Of a DNA stretch of 64,000 nucleotides, positions 12,449-22,179 are shown one piece after another. Under the pieces are notes generated by a model, which worked only from the letters and a program-made list of their open reading frames with translations, had not been told where the DNA came from and searched no databases. Every line of letters begins with the position of its first letter. The stretch's first letter is position 1. Source of the stretch: Viola odorata (lineage: Eukaryota; Streptophyta; Magnoliopsida; Malpighiales; Violaceae); assembly GCA_963691705.1 (NCBI GenBank), contig OY829539.1, positions 48,768,327 to 48,832,326 on the forward strand, given 5' to 3'. Both the position numbers and the translations under genes were made by a program.

Positions 12449-13030
12449 TGTTAGAACCAAAGGATATTCACTGTTATTCTTAACCTTATGAACAACAGTA
12501 TAAGAACGAATCAACTCAATTAATACATGAATCATAACGGAATGCGGAAGCGTACCTGATGATGATGTCATGATCTTGTAGAAATCCGGAAACAAAGGTC
12601 TTCTGGTGAATCGTTGCCTTGGGCGTATGGGTACCCTGTGTTCTCTGTCTTTCTTTTATAACGCTATGTTGTTTTTCTTTTAAAAAGAAAACCCTACTTT
12701 TTCCTTATGCGTTAAAACAGAAGAATTTTTCCTTATATATGGCAACTTCCACCAGGGACCAAATCCCAATTATATTTAACTTATGTTAATTACAAATTGA
12801 CCCATCAACAATTGTAATTAACCCGGGACTCTGCACAAATACTGAATGTGCCCCCACACTGTATTAATTAGACGATTGGACCCCTTAACTTTATTAGATC
12901 ATTAATTTGGTCAAATTAACTTTATGTTAACAATATATTATATAACGGTACACACATAACATATGCGTCTATATGTTCCAGAGTGTACGAACGGTACTAG
13001 CGCATTAGTCCCGTTGTCTAAATTCCAACA
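12449..13030 (-). repeat. 5' LTR of the nested Copia element
   Basis: Right copy of the 582-bp LTR, with the same TG..CA ends as the left copy. It would carry the promoter of the element, reading leftward. Confidence 0.93.
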
Positions 13031-14840
13031 CGTCTTTGCAAACGCCTAAACGGGTGGAAAGAGAAATCTTTGTCCCAGGCAGGGAACGAGGTGCTTATTA
13101 AATCTATTGCGCAATCTATCCCAACTTACCTTATGAGCTGTTTTGAGATCCCTCGGGGTGCCTGCGATGAGATGGAGAGTGCAATGACACAATACTGGTG
13201 GGGAGGAAGTGAAGATCACTATAAGGTTAGTGGGTTTCATGGAACAAGCTTTGTAAAGCTAAGCGGGAGGGCGGTTTGGGATTCCACAAATTGAGGGAAT
13301 TTAACCTTGCGTTTTTGGCCAAGCAAGGTTGGTGTATTATTCAGCATCCAAACACTCTCCTGACTAGGGTGTTGAAGGCCAGATATTTTCCTTCGGGTAG
13401 CTTCCTTGATGCCCCGTTCGGCTCTCGTCCTAGTTATCTTTGGAGGAGTTTCTTGGCTGGACGTGTCGCACTTGCAAAAGGGTATATTTGGTAGGTAGGG
13501 AATGGTGAACGAATCCGTATCTGGGACGACCCATGGATTCCATCCTCCTTATCTGGTTTAGCTCATTCTCTAGTCTCTCTCCTCCAAGCAGATGCAACAA
13601 TCAATTATCTGATGGAACCTGAAATATGTAGGTGGAATGCTTAGTTGGCGCACCAGATTTTCAATCCCGTAGAATGTGACACCATTTTGGAGATGCCGGT
13701 TAGTCTTTTTCGTCCCCCTAATAGGATCGTTTGGCGATTTTCGACCTCGGGAAAGTTTACATTAAGGAGTTGCTATCACTCCCTTTTGTCTGAGACGCCT
13801 AATACTGGTCACTAGACCACCAATGATTTTTGGTGGTCAGCTCTGTGGAAACTACAGATTCCACCCAAGTTTAAAAAATTTGTTTAGCGGTTGGTTCATA
13901 ATGGGCTCCCGACGAAGGAGAACCTATTCATTAGAGGCATTATTGGAGAGGACTCCTGCACGTTATGTCATGGGCCGATTAAGTCTATCAATCATCTTTT
14001 CTTGCATTGCCCGGTCTCACTCAACGTCTGGAATTTGAGTCACATTCCCCTTGGGTGTCAGTTCTCTCCGAATGCACTGCTAATTAATTGGTTTGGTTAT
14101 CTTAGGGACACAGTTTCACTTTCGGTATTGGAAGAGGTAATCTCTATTCTTTGGGCTGTTTGGAACTCTAGGAATGACCTGGTGTTCAAATCGATGGTTA
14201 CGTCTCCATAGGAGGTCCTTTTCCATGGCGCTCGGTTGCTAGGGGGGTACAGAGAAGTAAATGAGAGAATTGGAGATGAGAACAACTCTGTCTCCTTGGC
14301 TTCTGCGTCTAACTGGTGCCATCCAAGTGATGGGATCGTTTGTCTCAATACTGATGCGGCTATTGGACCCTCTCGGACTGGTTTGGGTTTCATTGCCTGC
14401 GAGAGTGACTGAAGTTGCCTTTTTTCTAGCCACGAGTGCGCCTTTTTTCTGTATGAACATTGCTGTGGGTGAAGGGTTAGCTGTGCACAGAGTTCTAGAG
14501 CTTGCTAGGGATCGTGGCTACAGACGGGTACAAATCCAATTTGATTGTTTACAATTGATCCAAGTTATTAATACTGAGTCTCAGTCCTTCTATAGCTTGG
14601 GGGTGATTGCTGCAGATATCTCTCGTCTTGCTTTGCATTTCAATTCCTGCGTTTTTATTCATGTCAGAAAAACTGCTAATGTTCAAGCTCATGCTCTTAC
14701 TAGAAAAGTTTATGTAATAAGCCTGTCTGAATTTTGAAACGGTTTATGTCCTGAACATTTCGATTGTTACATTAATCCCTAGTAATGAAAAAACATTAAA
14801 TTTCAAAAAATAAAAAAATAAAAACATAAAATAGATGAAA
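13031..14840 (+). pseudogene. LINE 3' part: RT tail, zf-RVT and RNase H
   Basis: This continues the LINE interrupted at 6015. It begins with the reverse transcriptase thumb (WKEKSLSQAGNEVLIKSIAQ), followed by YWWGG, a zinc-ribbon-like zf-RVT region (CTLCHGPIKSINHLFLHC, around 13950-14010) and an RNase H-like domain (NTDAAIG near 14350, then GLAVHRVLELARDRG and DCLQLIQVIN) ending at the stop near 14735. Scattered stops (for example 13493, 13641 and 13815) and frameshifts show decay. An A-rich tail (14787-14840) is the probable 3' end. This architecture is common in plant L1-type LINEs. Confidence 0.85.
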
Positions 14841-15306
14841 AATAAAATTTAAAGTTCTCACTATGTCAGGACCCTTGTTACAAAAAATTTATTTGAGGGA
14901 CCAACTTGAAAATTGTTGTTGACGGTGGTCAGTGATCTGGAATTTGGACAGCAAAGTTTTTTTTTTTTTTGGAGTAGTAATTTACTGGGATCAAAGAAAT
15001 ATTTATAGGAAAAGAATTGGAGCAGAAATCCCTAGAGATTGAACTGAGGAGGTAGACGAAGCGGACGGCACTGCTCTCTGATATCTTTCCTCCACTCCGA
15101 TCAAACCCTGTCGCTCTTTATCTCTTGTTCGAAGGCTCATCTCTTGACTAGGGCCATCAATTCCAGTAGAAAGTTCTCACCTCTTCGCGGTAAGCGGTTG
15201 AGATTCCGAATGAGATCTTTCACTGTATAACCAGTTTTATTTCATCTTTTATGGTTTATGAAATCGACTAGCTTATGTTTCAGGATTTCATTAAACCCTA
15301 GAACTG
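14841..15306 (+). promoter_or_regulatory. Promoter and 5' UTR of eIF3j
   Basis: A possible TATA element (tatttatagg) is at 14999-15008. A GT..AG intron at 15190-15283 lies in the leader. The sequence aaaccctag at 15294-15302, just before the ATG at 15307, is a telo-box, common in plant genes for translation machinery. An 11-T tract is at 14957-14971. No open frame is visible. Confidence 0.5.
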
Positions 15307-18008
15307 ATGGAGGATTGGGGTAAGACTCTTCTCCTCTTATTGTTTGCTCAATTTGATGTTGATCTTCTTAGGTTTCTAGTTATTGTTGGTTATAATTGTA
15401 ATTATAGTTATGCTTTTGTTTTCAGAGGATGAGAAAATTCCACCTATCGTCTTGAAAGAGCCACTTAAAAATCAATGGGATGATGAAGACCTTGATTTGA
15501 ACGATATCAAGGAATCTTGGGAAGATGAAGATGAAGAACCAGCACCGGTATCATTCTTTATCATGCTAAAAGCCTTATTTCCGAAGTTTTTTCTTGTTTA
15601 GTTTGCATACAATGCTTGATAGTGTGTAGGCTGGTGATGCCTCTTCCGAGGGACACAATTGCATCCATGAATGAAATATTTGAATATGCGAAACCCATCC
15701 TCTGGTTTCAGCTGAAGTTACTTGGAACACTGAGATGTCATGCTAGGCATGGGATGTGGATGTCCTAATGGAATTATATGTTTTGGCATGAATATGGATA
15801 AAGTTTATAATTTTTGGCATGGATATAGAACTTATGTTGTCTTGCTCAGACGATATAGTTACATGGATTTTTCACAGAATTATACTACTGTATTTTTGGG
15901 TAGAGTCTAGAGTGCTTTGAGTGGTTTGCAGAAATATAGCATTAGTGTTGAACATGTAAATTTTGTCCTTTTGTGGCCACTTTTGGATGGGCATGCAGCA
16001 TGCTATGTGGACACCCTAATTCTTGTTTCTTCCCTCTTGTTGATATTTTGGATGTAATTTATTTCAGGCACCTGCGGAAAAGCCTGCTGAAAAGTCCCCT
16101 AAGAAACCTACTGTGAAAAAATCTGAAAAGAAAGGAAAAACTGTTGAAATAGCAACTGAAGAGGAACTAGATCCAGTGGCTGAGAAACTACGCCAGCAAA
16201 GGTACCTAGTCTTGTTGTTTCTTTTGGCTCATATCTTGGAGTGTGTTAATCAACATTATGGTGGTGTTAATTTTTGTCGTCTTAATCTAAAGGCCCTAGC
16301 AGATTAAAAATAAGCATTTGCATAAACTATCCTGCTATCTATTACACATTTGATACACACTTTGTTTGTCTGCCCAATTTTGGGTTGTTTTATCTGCCCA
16401 CCTTTGGATCACACTTTGTTTTACTGGCCCCATTTGTCTTAGTCCTCTGGAGTTCTGCGCAACCTCAAATTTTAGCTGTTATTTGCATGTAGTATGTGCA
16501 GAGCTAGTTTCTTTTTTTTTTTGGATGACATGGTTTTTCTATGAGACCTCACATTCATGGTTAGATGTTGATACTTACCTGGCACATCTTATCCAACTAC
16601 AACTCAATCTTTTTATTATGGGGAAAGTTCATGTCTGTTAGCAGTTATTTGCAAGCAGAATGCTATCTCCACATATCGTACTCAATGTTTTTATTATGTG
16701 GAAAGTTCACGTCTGTTAGCAGTTATTAGCAAGCAGAATGCTATCTCCACGTATCTTACTTTTTTTTATTGGCTAAATAGTTTAATGACTCTGTAACATG
16801 CTTGGTAAAGGATCTAAACTTTGTGCTTTTAGAGTTTTAGTTTGTGAAAGAAAGCCAGATATAGGTCCAAAACTAGTGGGGAAGGACAATTGTCTTCAAC
16901 CCTTGAACTTTTGTAGGTCTTTCACTCACTACTTGATTGGGTTGTTCCTGCACCAATACCATGTTATTCAACTTTGCTCTTCAATCCTCAACTTACCTCC
17001 ATGGGTTTTGTAGCCCGTTATATGTAGGATAGTTGAAGATCATTATCCAAGTGAATAAAACCTTCAGACTATATATATGTAGGATAGTTGAAGATCATTA
17101 TCCAAGTGAATAGAACCTTCAGACTATAAAATCAAAGCTTCTGTTATCATCAAAACACTGATGTGATGGAGTAAGGTCCAACAGTAGTAGGATAAAAAAT
17201 GAGTTGTGTAATCTTTTCTTTTTGCACATTCTTGGAATTATTATTCGGTGAGTATTTCTAATGGAATTTTATGCTATCCTAGGCTTGTGGAGGAAGCTGA
17301 CTACAAATCCACTACAGACTTATTTTCCAAGAAAGGTGGTGATAAAACCCTCGATAATTTCATTCCCAAATCTGAAAGTGATTTCTTGGAGTATGCTGAA
17401 CTCATTTCTCACAAGATTCGTCCATATGAGGTGACCTGATTGGACTTGTTTGTTTGTTTATTTTCAACAAGGCTCGAGATTGTTTCTGATCTGAAGTAAT
17501 TAAATACATTCGTGAATGCAGAAAAGCTTCCACTATATTGGTTTACTTAAGGCAGTAATGAGATTGTCAATGACTACTATGAAAGCTGCTGATGCTAAGG
17601 ATGTTGCATCTTCTGTAACCGCAATTGCAAATGAGAAGATAAAAGCAGAGAAGGAAGCCAATACTAAAAAGAAGGGAGGTATGTGCTCTTGTTATGTTTA
17701 ACATTAATCAACATGATGCGTGTAGATAGTTTTGTAACTTCAAGCACTGCTTTTTCATATTACATAATTAGTTGGGAAAAATATGCTGTCATTACATAAT
17801 TAGTTTCAAAGTGAGATTTTTTCGTGTGTGGGGGGGAGCATGTATATTGGCGGATGTATGTAACAACCACACACCTAACTCGAGTCATATTTGGTGGTTT
17901 TATTTCTTCGTTCCAGGTGCGAAGAAGAAACAACTTAATCATAAGGCAGATGATGATCTTGGGGCTGACGTGACATACGATGCGTTGGATGATTATGATT
18001 TCATGTGA
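15307..18008 (+). CDS. eIF3J: Eukaryotic translation initiation factor 3 subunit J (eIF3j)
   Basis: eIF3j (yeast Hcr1) is a loosely attached eIF3 subunit. It binds the 40S decoding centre in the cytosol and aids scanning and ribosome recycling. Six coding exons join in frame: 15307-15319, 15426-15547, 16068-16201, 17283-17430, 17522-17678 and 17917-18008, giving 221 residues, close to the usual plant length. The N-terminus is the acidic MEDWED..IPPIV segment followed by WDDEDLD and ESWEDEDEEP. A Lys/Pro-rich linker (AEKSPKKPTVKKSEKKGK) comes next, then LRQQRLVEEADYKSTTDLF and a Lys-rich C-terminus ending YDALDDYDFM. The first coding exon is only 13 bases. No lesion is visible, so the gene is probably functional. 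Confidence 0.93.
16603..16758 (+). repeat. Tandem duplication, 78-bp unit, in eIF3j intron
   Basis: Two adjacent copies (16603-16680 and 16681-16758) share ctcaat.tttttattatg..gaaagttca.gtctgttagcag with few differences. They lie in the intron between coding exons 3 and 4. Confidence 0.85.
17021..17130 (+). repeat. Tandem duplication, 55-bp unit, in eIF3j intron
   Basis: Two adjacent copies starting tatgtaggatagttgaag at 17021 and 17076 differ at about one base. They are in the same intron as the 78-bp duplication. Confidence 0.85.
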
Positions 18009-18418
18009 GTGTTTTTTTCGATAGATGTTTATTAGGGTTAATTAATTGGTTTGTTTAGCCAACACATATTTTGTTGTAAACAGTGAGGAAATACATCTAT
18101 TCGCTTTTGGGACAAGTTACTATTTTTGTGTCTTTAAAATGCAATAAAGACATTTAATGATTTTACGACCAGTATTAAAAAGATTTAGGCTTAAGATCTA
18201 ATTATTAGATTTTTAGTTAATTTAAATTAGCTCAATGCTAAAATAGTTGATTGAATTTAATGGTAAAGACTGATTTTTTTTATAAATCGGTAAAAATAAT
18301 ACCAGTGAAGGGTATGCTCTTGCTTTGTCCGCGATGACATACCCAGGTCTTTCTTCCGCACTCAAGGATTGTTAGATGGTTGTTGGAACAACTTAGTAAT
18401 GGAGTGTGTGTTGGCTAG
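18009..18418. other. 3' flank of eIF3j
   Basis: Probable 3' UTR followed by AT-rich intergenic DNA. No gene is visible. Confidence 0.5.
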
Positions 18419-18505
18419 TGATAATACATAATCAAGCCAAGAGGCGTCGTTAGACGGCATGTGTCCCACTGACTTAGGAGGGAACGGCCTATAAACATAG
18501 AAGTG
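18419..18505 (+). repeat. LTR-like remnant related to 25148-25385
   Basis: TGATAATACATAATCA at 18419 and the downstream strings gaggcgtcgttagac, cgtgtccc, gacttaggaggga and ggcctataaa occur in the same order at 25148-25380, with internal deletions here. This looks like a shrunken copy of that LTR-like segment in the same orientation, possibly the other end of one decayed element. Confidence 0.6.
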
Positions 18506-19940
18506 ACATAGGGATCTGATTTTTCGGATATCCCCTACTTTTCTCTTAAAAGAAACTACCTCCAGGCACGAATGTGGGAGAGCCATATTCAGGCTGCCCA
18601 TGAAGATAAGAAAAGACATAACTAGAGCTAAAGGTCCCTCAGTTTGTCAGGCTCGTGACCCCGCTCTAATCAACTACTCACCTTAGCTAGTCGAGACCAT
18701 TTCAGCACAGTGACTACTAGACTAGGTGCCTACTTGTACCATGCAACTTTTCTTCCGTATTTATCACATGGATGACAGCAATCACTCAAAGAAATTATTA
18801 GTTGATCAAGCCTCTAATTACCCCAAGTGAAAATGTAATTAAAATGACAAGCAATTGAATATGACAGCAAGAATATATTAAACACATTTAGGCCTCGAAT
18901 CTGCCCTTGCAACCCTTGAATTACCTTTGCTAAGAATTTAGGATTTAGCTACTCATTCTTGAAGGGAAATAAATCATAAATGTAGAGAGCATAATAAGTA
19001 AAGAAAATAAGTTTAAGGGAAGAAAACTTGATTACTAAACCAAAACGCTTCAAGCCCAGCGGCTAAGGGGAAGAATGCTAACAAGAACTAGAGAGATAAA
19101 ACTAGAGAGAAGTCTACGAGTATGTAGATTAATTCTAATACATCCAGCTTGCTTTCTATCTATCCTAGAGGTCCTATTTAACCTAGAAATTACAAGCACA
19201 AAATATCTTTAGTCCAACTAGGGAACAAAATACATTTAAGGAAAGCCTAGCACAAAGCAAACATGCTCCCTAAAACATAAAGCAGAAAAGCACAAAGCTG
19301 GAGGCAAAGGTCTAGTTTGCCCAGCTTTGGCAGATTGGGAGCAGGCTCGAGGTCTGAAATGGACAGAGGGTAGGTATCTTGAGACTTGTGCAGAACTCTC
19401 TGAAAAGCGTCAGAGGGGACACGTGGAAGCTTCGGTAAGAGGACACGTGAAAATACCGTTCTTCGCCCTTCGGGGTCTCGATTGGAGAATCCTCGTTGGG
19501 ACCTTGAATGCTATCCTGGAGTCAAGACCTCGACTTTGGTCTTGAAGCTCGAATTCGCACAAAATGCTCCTAAAATGCGTGTTTTCGCATAAACTCCCTT
19601 TCTAGGCCTAGATCTGCAATAGTGATGAAAATAAGGGTATATTAGCAGAATCATGCCTTAAATCGATGAGATAATGGAGGGAAATCATGCTTAAATACGT
19701 GCTATCAGTGCACGTGTCCTTGTGACTTACTAGGGCTAGACACACCTCTTCTTCATGGCTCACTCGACCATATTGGGGGTTTCGTGTGTCTAGTCCTAGG
19801 CATTGCGATGATTTAGCGCTTGATGCTCGACCTTGGGCATGATTTACACTCATTGGCAAGGCTCGGCTTCCCGCGACCGATTCTCTTGGCTGCACGGCAA
19901 GTTGTTCTATTTTGAAGGGGGTCGTGATCACATCACATTG
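18506..19940. other. Repeat-like DNA without a recognisable gene
   Basis: The sequence is moderately GC-rich and lacks coding homology that I can see. Two CACGTG motifs lie near 19419 and 19443. The only longer open frames (for example 19973 to 19608 on the minus strand) show no protein-like pattern. It is probably internal sequence of the decayed LTR element. Confidence 0.4.
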
Positions 19941-20370
19941 GGTCTCTAACGGCCTGACGATACGCGTTAACAAGTTTCAAAAAGCCATCACCATTTGTTC
20001 AAACGGGCGACTGGAATTCCATCTCTGTTTTCTGAAATGGATGAATGGAGAGAGCTTGCATTGTCAGCTGACGGTATACCGTTAGGTCTCTAACGGCCTG
20101 ACGATACGCGTTAACAAGTTTCAAAAAGCCATCACCGTTTGTTCAAACGGGCGACTAGAATCTCATCTCTGTTTTCTGAAATGGACGAATTGAGAGAGCT
20201 CAGCCGGTATACCTTTGGGTCCCTAACGACCTGAGGATACGCGTTAACACATATCTGTTTAACAAAATCCCATCTCTGTTTTCTCAAATGGATAAATGGA
20301 GAGAGCTACTTTGTCAGCTGACAGTATGCCCTTAGGTCTCTAATGGCCTGAGGATACGCGTTAATACATG
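19941..20370 (+). repeat. Tandem repeat array, 144/133/117-bp units
   Basis: Four units begin ggtctctaacggcctga (or close variants) at 19941, 20085, 20218 and 20335, each followed by gatacgcgttaa. Later parts contain tttcaaaaagccatcacc and atctctgttttctgaaatgga. Unit length falls step by step because of internal deletions. Such arrays are frequent in the 3' region of Tat-lineage Ty3/gypsy elements. Confidence 0.85.
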
Positions 20371-20460
20371 GAAAAATAGCCAAAATCAAACGGAAAGAAA
20401 GTTTATTCAAATCAAAGCCATACGACATCTACATGAAAGAAAAAGAAAAGCAACTGCCAT

Positions 20461-20823
20461 CTACTCATCAGCAGAACGAGGAATGTCGATTAGAGTATGA
20501 GAAGCATCCCCAAGCTCACCAGGGATAGGCAAAACACCTTGCAGAAAACTTTCAAGCAAGATTTTCTTGTTCCGAAGCATGTTGATAGAGACCTCCACAT
20601 GGAGAAGGGCGTTGCCAACAGTAGACACCATCTCCAAAGCCTTGTAATCCTCCTCCAAAGTCAACCTTTTTTTGCAAACCAGCGGGTTCGTGATCTCTTC
20701 TAAACCACAAATCTCCACCTCAGTAGTGCGGATCATCTCCCGGATTGTAGCGGTGTCACGAATGGAATTCTTCTTCACCTTAGAAATGAAAAATAAAAAT
20801 TTCCCTAAGGTATGCTCGTCCAT
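20461..20823 (-). CDS. Small unrecognised protein, family copy A (120 aa)
   Basis: The frame starts at the ATG at 20823 and ends at the TAG at 20461-20463. I do not recognise the family. The protein is helical-looking and charged, with an NPLVC segment near residue 46, an LLHVEVSINML segment near residue 73 and an I-P-x-S tail. It aligns residue for residue, without a gap, to copy B (21736 down) and copy C (61837 up). A TATA box (TATAAA, complement of 20899-20904) lies 81 bases upstream of the ATG. The start was chosen because copy B has the same MDE-x-T beginning. It lies antisense to the LTR-like segment at 25148, beside the tandem repeat array. No signal peptide or catalytic motif is apparent. 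Confidence 0.65.
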   Translation of the reverse strand: MDEHTLGKFLFFISKVKKNSIRDTATIREMIRTTEVEICGLEEITNPLVCKKRLTLEEDYKALEMVSTVGNALLHVEVSINMLRNKKILLESFLQGVLPIPGELGDASHTLIDIPRSADE

Positions 20824-20898
20824 AGTAGGCAAAAACACGCAAAGAATAAGAGAAATGGGAGGGCAAAAGGTTGGCTCTGACCACTAAATCACAGCCAA

Positions 20899-20904
20899 TT
20901 TATA
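20899..20904 (-). promoter_or_regulatory. TATA box of copy A
   Basis: Minus-strand TATAAA within ctctataaattgg, 81 bases before the chosen ATG. Copies B and C also have a TATA box at a comparable distance. Confidence 0.55.
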
Positions 20905-21344
20905 GAGGGTCTAGCAATTAATAACGCGGTTGCAAAGGCACCTGAAAAGACGCGACCATTAATGAAGACGCCGAGGGAATACGCAACCCTTACCTGAAAA
21001 GACGCGACCGGCGGGAAAAGCAACACGAAGTAATTGCAGCCAACTAGCATTTATTGGAAAGGCTGCCAAACGCAGGAAACCGTCACAGGCTAGGCGAAAG
21101 CACTAGAAGAGGCTAATCCCAATCGAGTAAAATGCACATTAACGGAAAGGGGCATCAGAACAACAACATGACTAACGGCAATTAAGAAAACAATACAAGT
21201 ATGACTGCAAGGCTAACGGCAACAGCGCGAACAGGCAAGGGAACCTCACAACACTACCCCAGAATCCCAAACAAACACTCCTCTTTATTTCAGAGCCATA
21301 TGACATCTACAAGTAGAGAAACGAAACACACAGAAAAACAACAC

Positions 21345-21736
21345 TTAAGTAAGAAGACCATCGCCATCTTCATTATCGTGGGGAGGTGAAGGAGGAATCT
21401 CCTTGATAGCGTTGGCAGCCGAAGTCAACTCGGAAGAAGAATCCCTCATCCCCCCAGGCAGCACTCCAGCATAGCTCTTTGGTTCTTCAACGGGCTAATG
21501 GTGACGTGAACATGAGAAGCCGACACGGTAGCCCGAGAAACCACCGTGAGAGCATCGTCATCTCCTTCCATCACGGTATCCCGAAGGCACACCAACAGAT
21601 TGAGCGTACTTTCTAGAAGACTGATGTCTTTGGAAATACGGGTTAACATACGCTGCACGATAGAAATATTCCCCACTACGTTGTGCTTCACATAGCAAGC
21701 ATTCAAGACCAGATAATCCTTGGTCAATTCGTCCAT
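21345..21736 (-). pseudogene. Small unrecognised protein, family copy B (frameshifted)
   Basis: Starting at the ATG at 21736 the frame runs 96 residues to a stop at 21446-21448. It matches copy A column by column, including LLVC near residue 47 and HVHVTI near residue 75. At the run of six Gs (plus-strand cccccc at about 21451-21456) homology moves to another frame. That frame continues to a stop at 21345-21347 and again matches copy A and copy C in the tail (E-L, then I-P-P-S). One extra base in the G run is the simplest explanation. A TATA box lies 86 bases upstream (complement of 21817-21822). The function is unknown. Confidence 0.6.
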
Positions 21737-21816
21737 GATCAGAGAAGGATAGAAGAAGAGTGGAGAGAAGTAAGGGAAGTGGGAGGCAAGCGAGAAGAAG
21801 GAGAAGAAAATACCCA

Positions 21817-21822
21817 TTTATA
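21817..21822 (-). promoter_or_regulatory. TATA box of copy B
   Basis: Minus-strand TATAAA in gcttataaatggg, 86 bases before the ATG at 21736, followed by a CT-rich leader. Confidence 0.55.
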
Positions 21823-21913
21823 AGCACGAAACACCACCTCGAAAAACCAACCAAACAGAAAGCCACAACAGTCATAAAAATAGCCATCGGGAATGAACGA
21901 GAATTTCTCAACG

Positions 21914-22035
21914 GTCACTGAGCATTCGGGCACAGCAAACCAGCCACGACAGGTGTGGATTAACAAAACAATCAAGTCACTGAGCATTAGGGCACAGCAA
22001 ACCAGCCACGACAGGTGTGGATTAACAAAACAATC
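21914..22035. repeat. Perfect-length 61-bp tandem duplication
   Basis: Units 21914-21974 and 21975-22035 both begin gtcactgagcatt and end aaaacaatcaa; they differ at one base. They lie between copy B and the PF04195-like gene. Confidence 0.9.
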
Positions 22036-22179
22036 AACACAGACATAGCAAATATTTTAGGGCATTCCACATCAAAGCATGAAAATAGGTAAAAAAAGTC
22101 AGAAACTTATTATTACAAACAGTGGAGATTCAAACCAGTTCACACTAATGAAAAAGCACAGAATAAAAAAGAGAAGAAA

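Larger units (their letters stand above)
6016..13030 (-). mobile_element. Copia LTR retrotransposon nested in the LINE
   Basis: The element is 7,015 bp with two 582-bp LTRs (6016-6597 and 12449-13030) that begin TG and end CA. The target duplication cgtct is at 6011-6015 and 13031-13035. Coding is on the minus strand, so the right LTR is the 5' LTR. By eye the LTRs differ at 13 positions with no indels (about 2.2%), implying fairly recent insertion. Domain order gag-protease-integrase-RT-RNase H is that of Copia. Stops and frameshifts show that this copy is dead. A 1.3-kb leader without long frames (11131-12433) separates the primer-binding site from gag and carries repeated AATCCGGAATT-like strings. 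Confidence 0.95.

Noticed and set aside
19608..19973. 121-codon minus-strand frame
   Set aside because: Composition is not protein-like and its end overlaps the start of the tandem repeat array.
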